A stretch of DNA of 34,643 nt, from contig PXPI01000097.1 of assembly GCA_003021905.1 (NCBI GenBank), positions 1-34,643 of the forward strand, in the 5' to 3' direction. A model generated the notes under the pieces. It made no database searches and was not told where the DNA came from. It saw only the letters and a program-made list of their open reading frames with translations. Source of the stretch: Cyanobacteria bacterium SW_9_44_58 (GTDB taxonomy: Bacteria > Cyanobacteriota > Cyanobacteriia > Cyanobacteriales > Rubidibacteraceae). How positions within the stretch are numbered: position 1 is the stretch's first letter; every line of letters starts with the position of its first letter. Positions 1 to 8,391 of the stretch are shown in pieces. A program made the position numbers and the translations under genes.

Positions 1-21
1 AAATTGCTTTGACGTGGAAGG

Positions 22-47
22 GCTAACGATTAATCCTAATGGTTAGC
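22..47. terminator. Hairpin upstream of nadC, possible terminator of an off-window gene
   Basis: Inverted repeat GCTAAC (22-27) with GTTAGC (42-47), continued inside by ATTA/TAAT after one G-G mismatch, closing on a 4-nt loop. It is followed by a weakly T-rich stretch. It could end a plus-strand gene lying to the left of the window, but the U-tract is poor. The rest of 48-257 shows only a long polypyrimidine run near 170-200 and no gene I can support. Confidence 0.3.
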
Positions 48-269
48 TTGGCTTTTCCATCTATGAAGTTGTCTAAGTTCGGAGGGCTCATGGGGTTGCT
101 GGGGTTGCCCCCGTTTGAGCGCATTTACTAATTTAGCCTGCCCATCTTTAACTGTCAACCTGTTTTCCCAATTTTTTTCCTTTTTTTTCTTTTCCTTATT
201 TCGTGGGCGCTTTAGCAATTAACTTACCGCTACAATTGGTAAACGAATAGAGCTGTTTTGGAAAAGTTT

Positions 270-1121
270 ATGATGACGCTTCCACCAAAAGTAATTTTAG
301 AACCGTTATTTCGGGAATGGTTACAGGAAGACATTGGCCGTGGCGATCGCGCTACGAATGCCATTACAGGAACGACTAATCCTGAAAAAAAGGCAATTTG
401 GGTTGCTAAGCAATCAGGAATCATTGTGGGGTTACCCTTTGCCGAACACATTTTTAATTTATTAGGGGAAATTCAATGGCAACCGCAACTTCAAGAAGGT
501 AGTTTCTGTGAGGAAAAACAGGAAATTTTACACTGTCGTGCTAAGACAAATACGTTACTTAGCGGAGAACGGGTAGCGTTAAATTTAGTGATGCATTTGA
601 GCGGCATTGCAACGCTGACTCATCGCTATGTTGAGCAAATCAGCGATTTACCCGCTCAATTAGTCGATACCCGCAAAACTACCCCTGGTTTAAGAGTGTT
701 AGAAAAATACGCCACGCAAATTGCGGGTGCAGTCAATCATCGTTTTGGTTTAGATGATGCGGCGATGGTTAAAGAAAATCATATTCAAGCCGCAGGAGAT
801 ATTAAAAATGCGATCGCGCAAGTTCGTTATTCTCTGCCCTATCCCCTGACGATTGAAGTGGAAACGACCACTCAAGCTGAAGTAGAAGCTGCCCTGGAAA
901 CTGATGTGGATATTATCATGCTTGATAATATGTCATTTCCCTTAATGAAGGAGATGGTGAATTTGATCCGAGAGAGTTCAACTCCCATCAAAACGATTGA
1001 AGCATCAGGAAATATTACCCTTGACAATATCCGAGATGTGGCATTCACAGGAGTGGATTACATTTCTACAAGTGCACCGATCACCCAAGCCAATTGGCTT
1101 GATTTGAGTATGAAGCTCTGA
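270..1121 (+). CDS. nadC: Nicotinate-nucleotide pyrophosphorylase (quinolinate phosphoribosyltransferase, decarboxylating)
   Basis: Converts quinolinate plus PRPP to nicotinate mononucleotide, CO2 and pyrophosphate, the last step of de novo NAD synthesis after NadA/NadB; cytosolic. The protein is about 283 residues, normal for the family. Visible family motifs in order: EDIGRGDRATN near the N-terminus, LNLVMHLSGIATLT, the PRPP-binding region DTRKTTPGLR, HRFGLDDAAMVKENHI, IEVETTTQAEVEAA, DIIMLDN and the barrel end IEASGNITLDNI. ATG codons stand at 270 and 273 with a weak GGAAAAG ahead; an in-frame TTG at 258 would add four residues, so the start is uncertain by a few codons. It is a single gene, convergent with trmB. 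Confidence 0.95.
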   Translation: MMTLPPKVILEPLFREWLQEDIGRGDRATNAITGTTNPEKKAIWVAKQSGIIVGLPFAEHIFNLLGEIQWQPQLQEGSFCEEKQEILHCRAKTNTLLSGERVALNLVMHLSGIATLTHRYVEQISDLPAQLVDTRKTTPGLRVLEKYATQIAGAVNHRFGLDDAAMVKENHIQAAGDIKNAIAQVRYSLPYPLTIEVETTTQAEVEAALETDVDIIMLDNMSFPLMKEMVNLIRESSTPIKTIEASGNITLDNIRDVAFTGVDYISTSAPITQANWLDLSMKL

Positions 1122-1263
1122 ATCAAGTAGGTTTGGATGCAGTTAATCGCTTTGGATATTGAAAATATTTGCAATTAAAATTGCTCTGCTTAGATGTTTG
1201 CCAGCAGAAGCGCAGAGGCCCCCAAGCGATGACTAATGCCTATATATTTAATTTTTATTATAG

Positions 1264-1283
1264 CCTATTTTTCAAAAAATAGG
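1264..1283. terminator. AT-rich hairpin between convergent nadC and trmB
   Basis: CCTATTTTT (1264-1272) is complementary to AAAAATAGG (1275-1283), so up to eight pairs can form around a very small loop. It lies between the 3' ends of convergent nadC and trmB, where a bidirectional terminator is expected. The flanking U-tracts are weak on both strands. The rest of 1122-1296 shows nothing coding. Confidence 0.35.
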
Positions 1284-1296
1284 TATTCAGGTTGTT

Positions 1297-1953
1297 TTAA
1301 GCTTTTTTATGAAATAAGGTTCGATAAATTGGTTTATTTTCTTTGAGACTTGTCACTTCCCGTTCCGTCGCTACTGGCAACGGATTCTCAGGCAACCAAG
1401 GGGGCTGTTCTCTAACAAAAGCGGGATGGGCATCAAACTGACTTGCTATTTCTTCACTAATCGATGCCACATCAGACTGCAAAAAAACACTGCCTTGAAA
1501 ATCAGCATGATCATGATGAGGATTTAAGTAATCAGCTAAAGTATTAACTAATTGCGGTTGCACAATACGGCGTTTGGCATGACGCTTTTTAAACCAAGGA
1601 TCAGGAAACTGAATCGTGACATAATTTAGCGAATTTGGAGGAAGAGAACCTAATAAAATCCCTAGAGAGTTATTAACATGACAAAACAAATAATAAACAT
1701 TGGTAAGCCCTAATTCGTCGCGTTTGGCATTTGCTTCTTCAACTAGGGGTTCACGGATTTCTACCCCAAGAAAATTGTATTCCGGTTTAATTTTCGCCAT
1801 TTCAAGAAGAAATCGGCCTCTTGCTGAACCAATATCTAAAAAAAAAGGCCGTGTTAAATCAGAATAGAGGGTTTCCCAAGAAGGCGGATTAAGCGGTGTT
1901 TGATATCTTTTGCTAAGGGGATTAACGTGCTGGCGTACTCGTACTCTTGGCAA
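1297..1953 (-). CDS. trmB: tRNA (guanine-N7)-methyltransferase
   Basis: SAM-dependent enzyme that makes m7G46 in the variable loop of tRNAs. The 218 residues are typical. The SAM site is FFLDIGSARGRFLLEMA, followed by the acidic strand FLGVEIREPLVEEA; the family signature QFPDPWFKKRHAKRRIV is intact. The start is TTG at 1951-1953, chosen because a full AGGAGG Shine-Dalgarno (complement of 1962-1967) sits 8 nt upstream and the N-terminal MPRVRVRQHVNP matches cyanobacterial TrmB. It lies 35 nt downstream of phoU and may be read through from the sphR-sphS-phoU operon, which would be a chance association since no functional link is obvious. Confidence 0.95.
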   Translation of the reverse strand: MPRVRVRQHVNPLSKRYQTPLNPPSWETLYSDLTRPFFLDIGSARGRFLLEMAKIKPEYNFLGVEIREPLVEEANAKRDELGLTNVYYLFCHVNNSLGILLGSLPPNSLNYVTIQFPDPWFKKRHAKRRIVQPQLVNTLADYLNPHHDHADFQGSVFLQSDVASISEEIASQFDAHPAFVREQPPWLPENPLPVATEREVTSLKENKPIYRTLFHKKA

Positions 1954-1988
1954 GCGTAATACCTCCTGGATTCTTCACAAATGTTGCA

Positions 1989-2648
1989 TTAAGCGCGATC
2001 GCCAGTAACAATATATGTCACACGCTGAGCAATGTTTGTCGTATGGTCCGCCATCCGTTCTAAATGACGAATTACTAATCCTAATAATAAAATGGGTTCC
2101 ACTATTCCTTGAACCTGATTTTTAGCCAGCATTTCATAAATTTCCTCATAAGCGTCATCAACGATATTATCCATGGTTTTGACTCTTCTGCCTGCGGTAC
2201 CATCTAAATCAGCCAATGCCACCAAACTGGTTGCTAACATCATTTGCGTTTGATTAGACATACTAGCTATTTGTGACAAGCAAGGATGTGGAGAATAAGG
2301 AAATAACTTCATTGCAAATTCCGCTAAATCTTCAGCATAATCGCCAATTCTTTCTAAATCTCGAATTAACTGCATAAACGCACTAATTACCCGCAAATCA
2401 GTTGCAACAGGAGCTTGTAATGTTAGAAGCTGAGCACAATCAAATTCAATTTGGCGATAGTACTGATCAATTTGCTCATCAAGTTCATTAATTTGTTGAA
2501 TCACTTCTAAATTTTGATCAAAGAGAGCTTCATGACTTAAACGGAAAGACTGTTCCACCAACGCTCCCATGCGGAGAACATCTTGCTCAACTCGCTTCAA
2601 GCAACGGTCAAAGTAGGAATTTGGGGAGTTTTTTTTATAAAAAGACAA
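1989..2648 (-). CDS. phoU: Phosphate signalling complex protein PhoU
   Basis: Negative regulator of the phosphate regulon that couples the Pst transporter to the sensor kinase; cytoplasmic and peripheral to the membrane. At 219 residues it has the expected two tandem PhoU three-helix domains. Repeat 1 contains DQYYRQIEFDCAQLLTLQAP and ATDLRVISAFMQLIRDLERIGDYAEDLAE; repeat 2 ends in LLLGLVIRHLERMADHTTNIAQRVTYIVTG. The start TTG at 2646-2648 gives a short extra N-terminus before the conserved FDRCLKRVEQDVLRMG and has no clear Shine-Dalgarno, so the exact start is uncertain. It sits 112 nt downstream of the sphS kinase gene, which supports assignment to phosphate sensing. Confidence 0.95.
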   Translation of the reverse strand: MSFYKKNSPNSYFDRCLKRVEQDVLRMGALVEQSFRLSHEALFDQNLEVIQQINELDEQIDQYYRQIEFDCAQLLTLQAPVATDLRVISAFMQLIRDLERIGDYAEDLAEFAMKLFPYSPHPCLSQIASMSNQTQMMLATSLVALADLDGTAGRRVKTMDNIVDDAYEEIYEMLAKNQVQGIVEPILLLGLVIRHLERMADHTTNIAQRVTYIVTGDRA

Positions 2649-2760
2649 ATGAGTTAATGCAAAACAAATAGATTGTTTCCAGCGAAAAAAATATAAGTAG
2701 ATTCTATTAACCTAAAGTAATCTGTTTCAGTAAGAATTGACAAGTGGCAAAAAACTTTTT

Positions 2761-4122
2761 CTAGTCTTGAGATGATTGTGATCTGCTCTCCTCTAAGCTT
2801 GCATTAGGGAGTTCAATTTGTAACCAAGCGCCCCCAGTATCAGGATGATTTTTTGCTTGAATTCTCCCGCCATGAGCTAAAATAATTTGTCGGGTAATAG
2901 ATAAGCCTAACCCTGTCCCTGAAGATTGAAATTCTTGGTTTTGGGAATCGACATTATTGTTACTGTTTTCTTGAGAAGGCTCATTGCCGCGATATAGGCG
3001 ATCAAATACTCGTAAAACATCGGTTTTTGATAAGCCTTGGCCTTGATCAATCACATTAATTTGTACCCAATCTTCCGGTTTATTAATCCGATGAGACGAT
3101 AACAAGAGAACTTTTACCCAAATCGTGCCTTGAAAAGGACTGTATTTGATGGCATTATCAAAAAGATTTAAGAAAACTTGCGTTAAACGAGAATAATCTG
3201 CGGTAATTGATAACGGTTGTTCGGCTTGATAATTGAAGTATATGTTTTTTTGTTGGGTAATGGGATTTAAACTTTCCCAGGCGGCGTTGATAAGCTGTTG
3301 TAGAGCAAAGGTTTCAAGTTTGAGATTTTGTTGCGATTTTTGTTCTAATTGAGAAATTTCTAACCAGTCTTCAACTAAACGAATCAGACGATTGGCTTCT
3401 TGAAGCATTTGCTCGATCCAACGACTTTCTGGAGGTTGAAGTCGTGGTTGTAGGGTTTCTGCCACTAGACGAATGGAGGTGAGAGGGGTTCTCAATTCGT
3501 GTGTAAGATCAGAAAACAAGCGATCCGAGCGTTGAGAGAGTTCTACTAAGGGTTGTTGATTTTCTAAAAAGACACCAACCCCTTCATTGGGTAAGGGATA
3601 ACTGCATCCTTTAAGCGCGATCGCGTCTGAAACTTTTTCATAATCATTAGAATGTTCATCCGCAAGATTCATGGGATGAAAAACCCATTCTTGAATTTGA
3701 GGTTGTTGTGTATTCCGAGTTTGTTCAATCAGCTGATCTAGCTCATAAGAGCGAACCAATTCTAAGAGCAAGCGAACTTGGCCTGGTTGCCAGCGATTGA
3801 GCCGCAAAAGCCGACGGGCTTGTTCATTGCACCATAACAACTGATTTTCTTCATCGACTTGAATATAACCAATGGGAGCTGCTTCAATTAATTCCTGCCA
3901 TAAATTCAATTCTTGTTGCAGTTTATCGGCATGGTTTTGGATCAGACGGACTTCCCGGCGTAAACGAGTACTCAAAGGCAAAGAAACATCTTCCTGATGA
4001 TAAGTGGAGATTGCTTTAAGAAGCTTACGCAATTTATTTTGCCAAAAGCGTCTTTGGAAATAGTAAATGATTAATCCAAAGCCTAAACCAATTAAAAATG
4101 CGAATATAGTATTTGCGGTCAT
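2761..4122 (-). CDS. sphS: Phosphate-sensing histidine kinase SphS (PhoR type)
   Basis: Membrane-anchored sensor kinase for phosphate limitation, partner of SphR. The 453 residues show one N-terminal hydrophobic segment (about residues 5-22), a linker, a PAS-like domain (about 75-190, IEAAPIGYIQVDEENQLLWCNE), the H box SDLTHELRTPLTSI with His208 as phosphorylated residue, the N box LNLFDNAIKYSP, G1 region DQGQGLSKTDVLRVFDRLY and G2 GTGLGLSITRQIILAHGG. A polar Ser/Asn/Gln-rich insert separates G1 from G2. The gene lies about 106 nt downstream of sphR and upstream of phoU, the usual cyanobacterial Pho signalling arrangement. The N-terminal hydrophobic stretch matches the membrane anchor described for SphS of other cyanobacteria. 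Confidence 0.92.
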   Translation of the reverse strand: MTANTIFAFLIGLGFGLIIYYFQRRFWQNKLRKLLKAISTYHQEDVSLPLSTRLRREVRLIQNHADKLQQELNLWQELIEAAPIGYIQVDEENQLLWCNEQARRLLRLNRWQPGQVRLLLELVRSYELDQLIEQTRNTQQPQIQEWVFHPMNLADEHSNDYEKVSDAIALKGCSYPLPNEGVGVFLENQQPLVELSQRSDRLFSDLTHELRTPLTSIRLVAETLQPRLQPPESRWIEQMLQEANRLIRLVEDWLEISQLEQKSQQNLKLETFALQQLINAAWESLNPITQQKNIYFNYQAEQPLSITADYSRLTQVFLNLFDNAIKYSPFQGTIWVKVLLLSSHRINKPEDWVQINVIDQGQGLSKTDVLRVFDRLYRGNEPSQENSNNNVDSQNQEFQSSGTGLGLSITRQIILAHGGRIQAKNHPDTGGAWLQIELPNASLEESRSQSSQD

Positions 4123-4228
4123 GGGTTTGATAATCTATCCCCGCTATTTAAGGATAACCGCATAGCTGTTCCTTAAACTTGAGTTGGGAGTTAATTGTAA
4201 TTCCCAAAATTGAGCTTAAATTTAAGCG

Positions 4229-4981
4229 TTATCCAAAGCGATAGCCAAATCCTCTAACAGTAACAATATAAGAAGGGTTGCAAGGATCCGGTTCTAATTT
4301 TTCTCGAAGCCAGCGAATATGAACATCGACCGTTTTCGTATCGCCTAGAAAATCAGGCCCCCAAACCTGCTCAATCAATTGTTCCCGCGACCAGACTCTT
4401 CCTGGGGAACCAATAAACAGTTCCAGAAGTTTAAATTCTTTGGGAGAAAGGCTGATTTCCTCGCCGCGAATCGTTACTCGACATTGTTGAGGAAAGAGCG
4501 TGAGATCTTGATATTGCAGAACAGGGGATTGGAATTGACTGCTAAAGCGCTGCCGCCTTAACAACGCTCGGCAGCGGGCGACAAATTCAGGCATACTAAA
4601 GGGTTTGGTAATATAGTCATCAGCGCCGACTTCCAACCCCAGGACGCGATCGGTTTCACTGGCTTTTGCACTAAGAATGAGGACGGGAATCGTACTGCCT
4701 TGATAACGCAACCAACGACAAATATCCAAGCCATTAATTTGAGGAAGCATTAAATCCAAAACAATTAAGTCATAGGGAAATTCGCTTTGATTAGATTCCG
4801 CATTTTGCAATAAATTCGAAGCAGTTCGTCCATCTGTGGCAATAGAAACTTCGCAGCCTTCTTGTTGGAGGGAAAGCACGACCATCTCTCGAATCAGTTC
4901 TTCATCTTCGACAACCAGAATCCGAGAAAACTGGGTTAATTGCTGACTGGGGGAAGTTTTTGGTATATCAAGAGACTGCAT
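4229..4981 (-). CDS. sphR: Phosphate-regulon response regulator SphR (PhoB type)
   Basis: OmpR/PhoB-family DNA-binding regulator that activates phosphate-acquisition genes when phosphorylated by SphS. The 250 residues consist of a short polar N-terminal extension, a receiver domain (ILVVEDEE, phospho-acceptor Asp76 in LIVLDLMLP, switch lysine in DDYITKPFS) and a C-terminal winged helix with SPKEFKLLELFIGSPG, QVWGPDFLGDTKTVDVHI and VRGFGYRFG. The ATG is preceded by CGGAG at 5-6 nt. It is the first gene of the leftward sphR-sphS-phoU set. The family assignment rests on the domains plus this neighbourhood; a generic PhoB-like regulator would be hard to tell apart without it. Confidence 0.92.
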   Translation of the reverse strand: MQSLDIPKTSPSQQLTQFSRILVVEDEELIREMVVLSLQQEGCEVSIATDGRTASNLLQNAESNQSEFPYDLIVLDLMLPQINGLDICRWLRYQGSTIPVLILSAKASETDRVLGLEVGADDYITKPFSMPEFVARCRALLRRQRFSSQFQSPVLQYQDLTLFPQQCRVTIRGEEISLSPKEFKLLELFIGSPGRVWSREQLIEQVWGPDFLGDTKTVDVHIRWLREKLEPDPCNPSYIVTVRGFGYRFG

Positions 4982-5104
4982 AACACTCCGTCATGTTTTC
5001 AACGCTCTAGTCAACATATATCTTAAAACGGCACACTTTGCGTAAATGATTGTTTTTTGAGATTTAAAGTGGAATTAATTCAAAATTAGTCAATCGGATC
5101 GCGT

Positions 5105-5854
5105 ATGTTGTTACATTTACAAACTTGGCAGGAAGTAAAGCATTATTTAGAACAGTCTCAGGGCATTATTGTGCCCATTGGTTCGACGGAACAACATGGC
5201 CCTACAGGATTAATTGGAACTGATGCCATTTGCGCAGAAATCATTGCAAAAGGGGTAGGAGAAACCACAGGCGCTTTAGTTGCCCCAACTCTGAATATTG
5301 GGATGGCATTACATCATTTAGAATTTCCTGGCAGTATTAGCTTACGTCCAACGACATTAATCCAAGTGATTCAAGATTTCCTTACTAGTTTGGCTTCTTC
5401 CGGTTTTCAACGATTCTTTTTTATTAATGGGCATGGGGGAAATATTGCGACCTTGAAGGCTGCCTTTCCTCAAACCTATGCTCATTTAGCGGATTTAAAC
5501 TTGCCAAATGCCGATCAAGTGCGCTGTCATGTTGCCAATTGGTTTATGTGTCGAGAAGTTTACGAATTGGCAAAAGAGTTGTATGGGGAACAAGAGGGAT
5601 CTCATGCCACACCCAGTGAAGTAGCCGTAACTCAGTATGTTTATCCTGATGCCGTTAAGGAGGCTTACTTAGACAAAGAGGTACCTTCTGGACATCCGAT
5701 TTATAGCGCCGCTGATTTCCGCCGTCATTATCCCGATGGCAGAATGGGTTCCAATCCGGGATTGGCGACTCCTGAACATGGAAAACAGTTATATGAGGTT
5801 GCGGTAAAGGCATTAAGTTCTTCCTATTTGGAATTTGTTGGCAATACCAAATAA
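5105..5854 (+). CDS. Creatininase-family amidohydrolase
   Basis: Member of the creatininase/MftE-like metal hydrolase family; the real substrate in cyanobacteria is not established and I do not assign one. The 249 residues carry the expected metal ligands: Glu29 and His31 in PIGSTEQHGP, Asp40 in IGTDA, the NGHGGN motif in the middle and a conserved Glu in EGSHATPSE. No signal peptide is seen, so it should be cytosolic. The start ATG lacks a strong ribosome-binding site. It is divergent from sphR (123 nt) and convergent with radA, the stop codons being only about 20 nt apart. It looks intact and of normal length. Confidence 0.88.
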   Translation: MLLHLQTWQEVKHYLEQSQGIIVPIGSTEQHGPTGLIGTDAICAEIIAKGVGETTGALVAPTLNIGMALHHLEFPGSISLRPTTLIQVIQDFLTSLASSGFQRFFFINGHGGNIATLKAAFPQTYAHLADLNLPNADQVRCHVANWFMCREVYELAKELYGEQEGSHATPSEVAVTQYVYPDAVKEAYLDKEVPSGHPIYSAADFRRHYPDGRMGSNPGLATPEHGKQLYEVAVKALSSSYLEFVGNTK

Positions 5855-5859
5855 GTGAT

Positions 5860-5885
5860 CATGGCTGATTGAGTCTTAGCCCATG
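5860..5885. terminator. Hairpin at the creatininase/radA convergent junction
   Basis: CATGGCT (5860-5866) pairs with AGCCCATG (5878-5885) with a single bulged C, giving seven pairs and an 11-nt loop. The right arm includes the stop codon of radA. On the plus strand it is followed by a pyrimidine-rich TCTTCTTCTTG. Such a compact hairpin between convergent stops may serve both genes as a terminator, but there is no clean U-tract. Confidence 0.3.
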
Positions 5886-7399
5886 TCTTCTTCTTGTTCG
5901 GAAACCGTCTGATCCCCTTCGCCATAACGGGGTTGGGGGGGAATGGCAGCCACGATCGCGTCAATGACTTTACTAACAGTAACAATTTCGATGTCTAGAT
6001 CGGGAAGACTTTGCCCTTTGGGGACGATCGCGCGTTTAAAGCCCAGTTTGGCAGCTTCTTTAATCCGCAGCTCCATTTGTGCCACTAACCGAACTTGTCC
6101 CCCTAATCCCACTTCCCCAATTAAAGCAGTTAGGGGATCCACCACGCGATCGCGAAAACTTGCAACCACGGCCACTGCGATTCCTAAATCCGCCGCAGGT
6201 TCTTCCACCCCTAATCCCCCAGCGGTTGCCACATAAGCATCCAGTTTGGATAAAGGGATACCGACCCGCTTTTCCAACACTGCTAAAATTTGTTGAAGGC
6301 GATTATAATCCACCCCTGTCGTCGCCCGTCTTGGAGACGTATAACTAGTGGGACTGACTAAGGCCTGCAATTCCACAACAATAGGGCGTGTGCCTTCACA
6401 GGCAACAACAATCGCCGTGCCGGGAACTGATTCCTCCCGATTTCCTAAAAATAATTCTGAAGGGTTTTCCACTTCCTGCAACCCATTATTGACCATTTCA
6501 AATACGCCAATTTCATGGGTTGCCCCAAACCGATTTTTCACCGATCGCAATAGACGGTGGGAAGCATAGCGATCCCCTTCAAAATAGAGGACCGTATCCA
6601 CTAAATGTTCCAATACTCTCGGTCCCGCGATCGCGCCTTCTTTTGTGACATGGCCGACAATTAATAGCGTAATGTTTTCCCGTTTTGCCACCTGCATTAA
6701 AGCTGAGGTACACTCTCGCACCTGTGCTACCGAACCTGGGGCAGAACTTAAAGAGGCAAAATAAAGCGTTTGAATACTATCAATAATTGCCAGCAGAGGC
6801 TTGAGAGATTCTAATTCTCGCAGGATCTCTTCTAAATCAGTCTCGGGCAACACATAAAGGTTTTCATGACTAATATTTTTCGGAGAATGACCATTGCTAT
6901 CCTGATCTGTTTTCTTGTCATCAGCGGGAATATCGGTTAATCCCACCCCTAAACGAGACGCCCGCAACTTCACTTGTTGCCCTGATTCTTCTGCAGAGAC
7001 ATATAATGTTCGTTGAGTTTTTGCCGTTTGATTAGCAAGCTGTAACAATAAAGTAGACTTGCCAATTCCAGGATCGCCACCAATTAACACTAGAGAGCCG
7101 GGGACAATTCCACCTCCTAAAACGCGATCCAATTCCATATACCCCGACGGAAAGCGAGGCTGTTCATCATCTTGAATTTGAGAAAACTTGAGCGAAACGC
7201 GAGGTTGGGGCGGTTTATTTTTATTAACAGAAGTGGAATATTTATTAGACTGCCATCCGGTACGAGCATTACCGCTTAGTTCCGTTTGAACTTCTTCTTC
7301 AAGAGTGCCATAAGTTCCACAGTCGGAACATTTGCCAAACCATTGGGGATGCTCAGCACCGCAAGCACTGCAAACATAGATAATTTTTGTTTTAGACAT
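5876..7399 (-). CDS. radA: DNA repair protein RadA/Sms
   Basis: RecA-like ATPase that processes recombination intermediates and promotes branch migration during repair. The 507 residues have the full architecture: an N-terminal C4 zinc finger (Cys10, Cys13, Cys24, Cys27), a Walker A GGDPGIGKST at about 107-116, Walker B LLAIIDSIQ, the RadA-specific KNRFG at 288-292 and a C-terminal Lon-like domain (GGLGVEEPAADLGIAVAVVASF). A low-complexity, charged spacer near 160-175 interrupts the core, and the acidic tail SEQEEDMG is extra. The ATG start has a weak ribosome-binding site. It is divergent from rpaB across about 225 nt of structured DNA. Confidence 0.96.
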   Translation of the reverse strand: MSKTKIIYVCSACGAEHPQWFGKCSDCGTYGTLEEEVQTELSGNARTGWQSNKYSTSVNKNKPPQPRVSLKFSQIQDDEQPRFPSGYMELDRVLGGGIVPGSLVLIGGDPGIGKSTLLLQLANQTAKTQRTLYVSAEESGQQVKLRASRLGVGLTDIPADDKKTDQDSNGHSPKNISHENLYVLPETDLEEILRELESLKPLLAIIDSIQTLYFASLSSAPGSVAQVRECTSALMQVAKRENITLLIVGHVTKEGAIAGPRVLEHLVDTVLYFEGDRYASHRLLRSVKNRFGATHEIGVFEMVNNGLQEVENPSELFLGNREESVPGTAIVVACEGTRPIVVELQALVSPTSYTSPRRATTGVDYNRLQQILAVLEKRVGIPLSKLDAYVATAGGLGVEEPAADLGIAVAVVASFRDRVVDPLTALIGEVGLGGQVRLVAQMELRIKEAAKLGFKRAIVPKGQSLPDLDIEIVTVSKVIDAIVAAIPPQPRYGEGDQTVSEQEEDMG

Positions 7400-7471
7400 T
7401 TTTAAGTTAATATGAATCCGCTTTCTTGATTTTGGTTTAAATTGTTAAGATGTATCTTCACACTCTATACC

Positions 7472-7504
7472 CCTAAAACCAATCTTAGAATTGATTCTTT
7501 TAGG
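7472..7504. promoter_or_regulatory. Stem-loop 1 in the radA-rpaB intergenic region
   Basis: CCTAAAA (7472-7478) pairs with TTTTAGG (7498-7504), and AATC (7481-7484) with GATT (7493-7496), across a small internal loop: eleven pairs with an 8-nt apical loop. It lies between the divergent starts of radA and rpaB. Depending on the promoter position it would be in the rpaB 5' untranslated region or form a protein-binding site. The function is not known to me. Confidence 0.4.
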
Positions 7505-7522
7505 AAAGAAGAGATAACTTAG

Positions 7523-7558
7523 TTTCTAGGAATCCCTCTCTAAAGGATATTCTAGAAA
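7523..7558. promoter_or_regulatory. Stem-loop 2 in the rpaB upstream region
   Basis: TTTCTAGGAATCC (7523-7535) pairs with the segment 7545-7558 (13 pairs, one G-U, one bulged A) around a 9-nt loop. This is the strongest simple hairpin in the region, about 50 nt before the AAGGAG of rpaB. It has no T-run after it, so it does not look like a terminator of anything upstream on the plus strand. It is a candidate mRNA leader structure or RNase processing site. Confidence 0.45.
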
Positions 7559-7624
7559 TAGGAACCCTAAGCAATAAAATTTAGTATTACCAGCCTGTTG
7601 AAAAAATAAGGAGTGTTGAGAAAT

Positions 7625-8359
7625 TTGGAAAATCATCAAGAACAAATTTTAGTTGTAGACGACGAAGCTAGTATTCGTCGGATTTTAGAAACTCGCTTAT
7701 CCATGATTGGCTATGATGTTGTTACTGCTGCCGATGGGGAAGAAGCGATTGCAACTTTTAATGAAAATCATCCCGATTTAGTCGTTTTGGATGTCATGAT
7801 GCCGAAATTGGATGGCTATGGGGTTTGTCAAGAACTCCGAAAAGAGTCTGACATCCCTATCATCATGCTAACGGCATTGGGAGACGTCGCCGATAGAATT
7901 ACCGGTTTGGAATTAGGAGCAGACGATTATGTGGTAAAACCCTTTTCTCCCAAAGAATTAGAAGCTCGAATCCGCTCTGTTTTAAGGCGAGTGGATAAAG
8001 AAGGAGCTTCAGGCATTCCCAGTTCTGGGGTAATCCAAGTGGGTTCGATTAAAATTGATACTAATCGCCGACAAGTTTATAAGGGAGACGAACGTATTCG
8101 CTTAACCGGAATGGAATTTAGTCTCTTAGAGTTAATGGTAGGCCGCTCGGGAGAAGCATTTTCCCGCTCGGAGATTTTACAAGAAGTCTGGGGATATACA
8201 CCGGAACGCCATGTCGATACCCGCGTCGTTGATGTTCATATCTCTCGCTTGCGAGCTAAACTCGAAGATGATCCCAGCAACCCAGAACTGATTTTAACAG
8301 CAAGAGGAACCGGCTATATGTTTCAACGAGTGACAGAAGTCGGAGAGGAAAAATCATGA
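7625..8359 (+). CDS. rpaB: Response regulator RpaB (Ycf27)
   Basis: OmpR-type regulator, in cyanobacteria the partner of the NblS/Hik33 kinase, controlling high-light, photosystem and phycobilisome genes. The receiver has ILVVDDEASIRRILETR, phospho-acceptor VLDVMMP and DDYVVKPFSP; the winged helix has MEFSLLELMVGRSGE, VWGYTPERHVDTRVVDVHI and TARGTGYMFQ. I choose TTG 7625 (244 residues): AAGGAG ends 11 nt upstream at 7613, whereas the GTG at 7613 overlaps that motif. With this start the N-terminus reads MENHQEQILVVDDE and the phospho-acceptor becomes Asp56, the numbering used for RpaB in the literature as I know it. The CCB-type gene follows after 32 nt and is probably co-transcribed. Confidence 0.93.
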   Translation: MENHQEQILVVDDEASIRRILETRLSMIGYDVVTAADGEEAIATFNENHPDLVVLDVMMPKLDGYGVCQELRKESDIPIIMLTALGDVADRITGLELGADDYVVKPFSPKELEARIRSVLRRVDKEGASGIPSSGVIQVGSIKIDTNRRQVYKGDERIRLTGMEFSLLELMVGRSGEAFSRSEILQEVWGYTPERHVDTRVVDVHISRLRAKLEDDPSNPELILTARGTGYMFQRVTEVGEEKS

Positions 8360-8391
8360 GCGGGTAATTTAGTCGTTAATTTTGATTGCTT

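Noticed and set aside
36-218. Lysine-rich 60-codon ORF on the minus strand
   Set aside because: Its composition is just the complement of a polypyrimidine tract; no ribosome-binding site, no family resemblance.
4982-5104. Pho box in front of sphR
   Set aside because: No tandem PyTTAAPyPy(T/A) octamers with regular 3-nt spacing; only isolated TTAA-type words in AT-rich DNA. The single ATTAACCT near 2708-2715 between phoU and sphS also lacks a second repeat.
5112-5125. HLR1-like RpaB site (GTTACATT/TTTACAAA)
   Set aside because: The two half-sites overlap when they should be 2 nt apart, and they lie inside the creatininase-family coding sequence.
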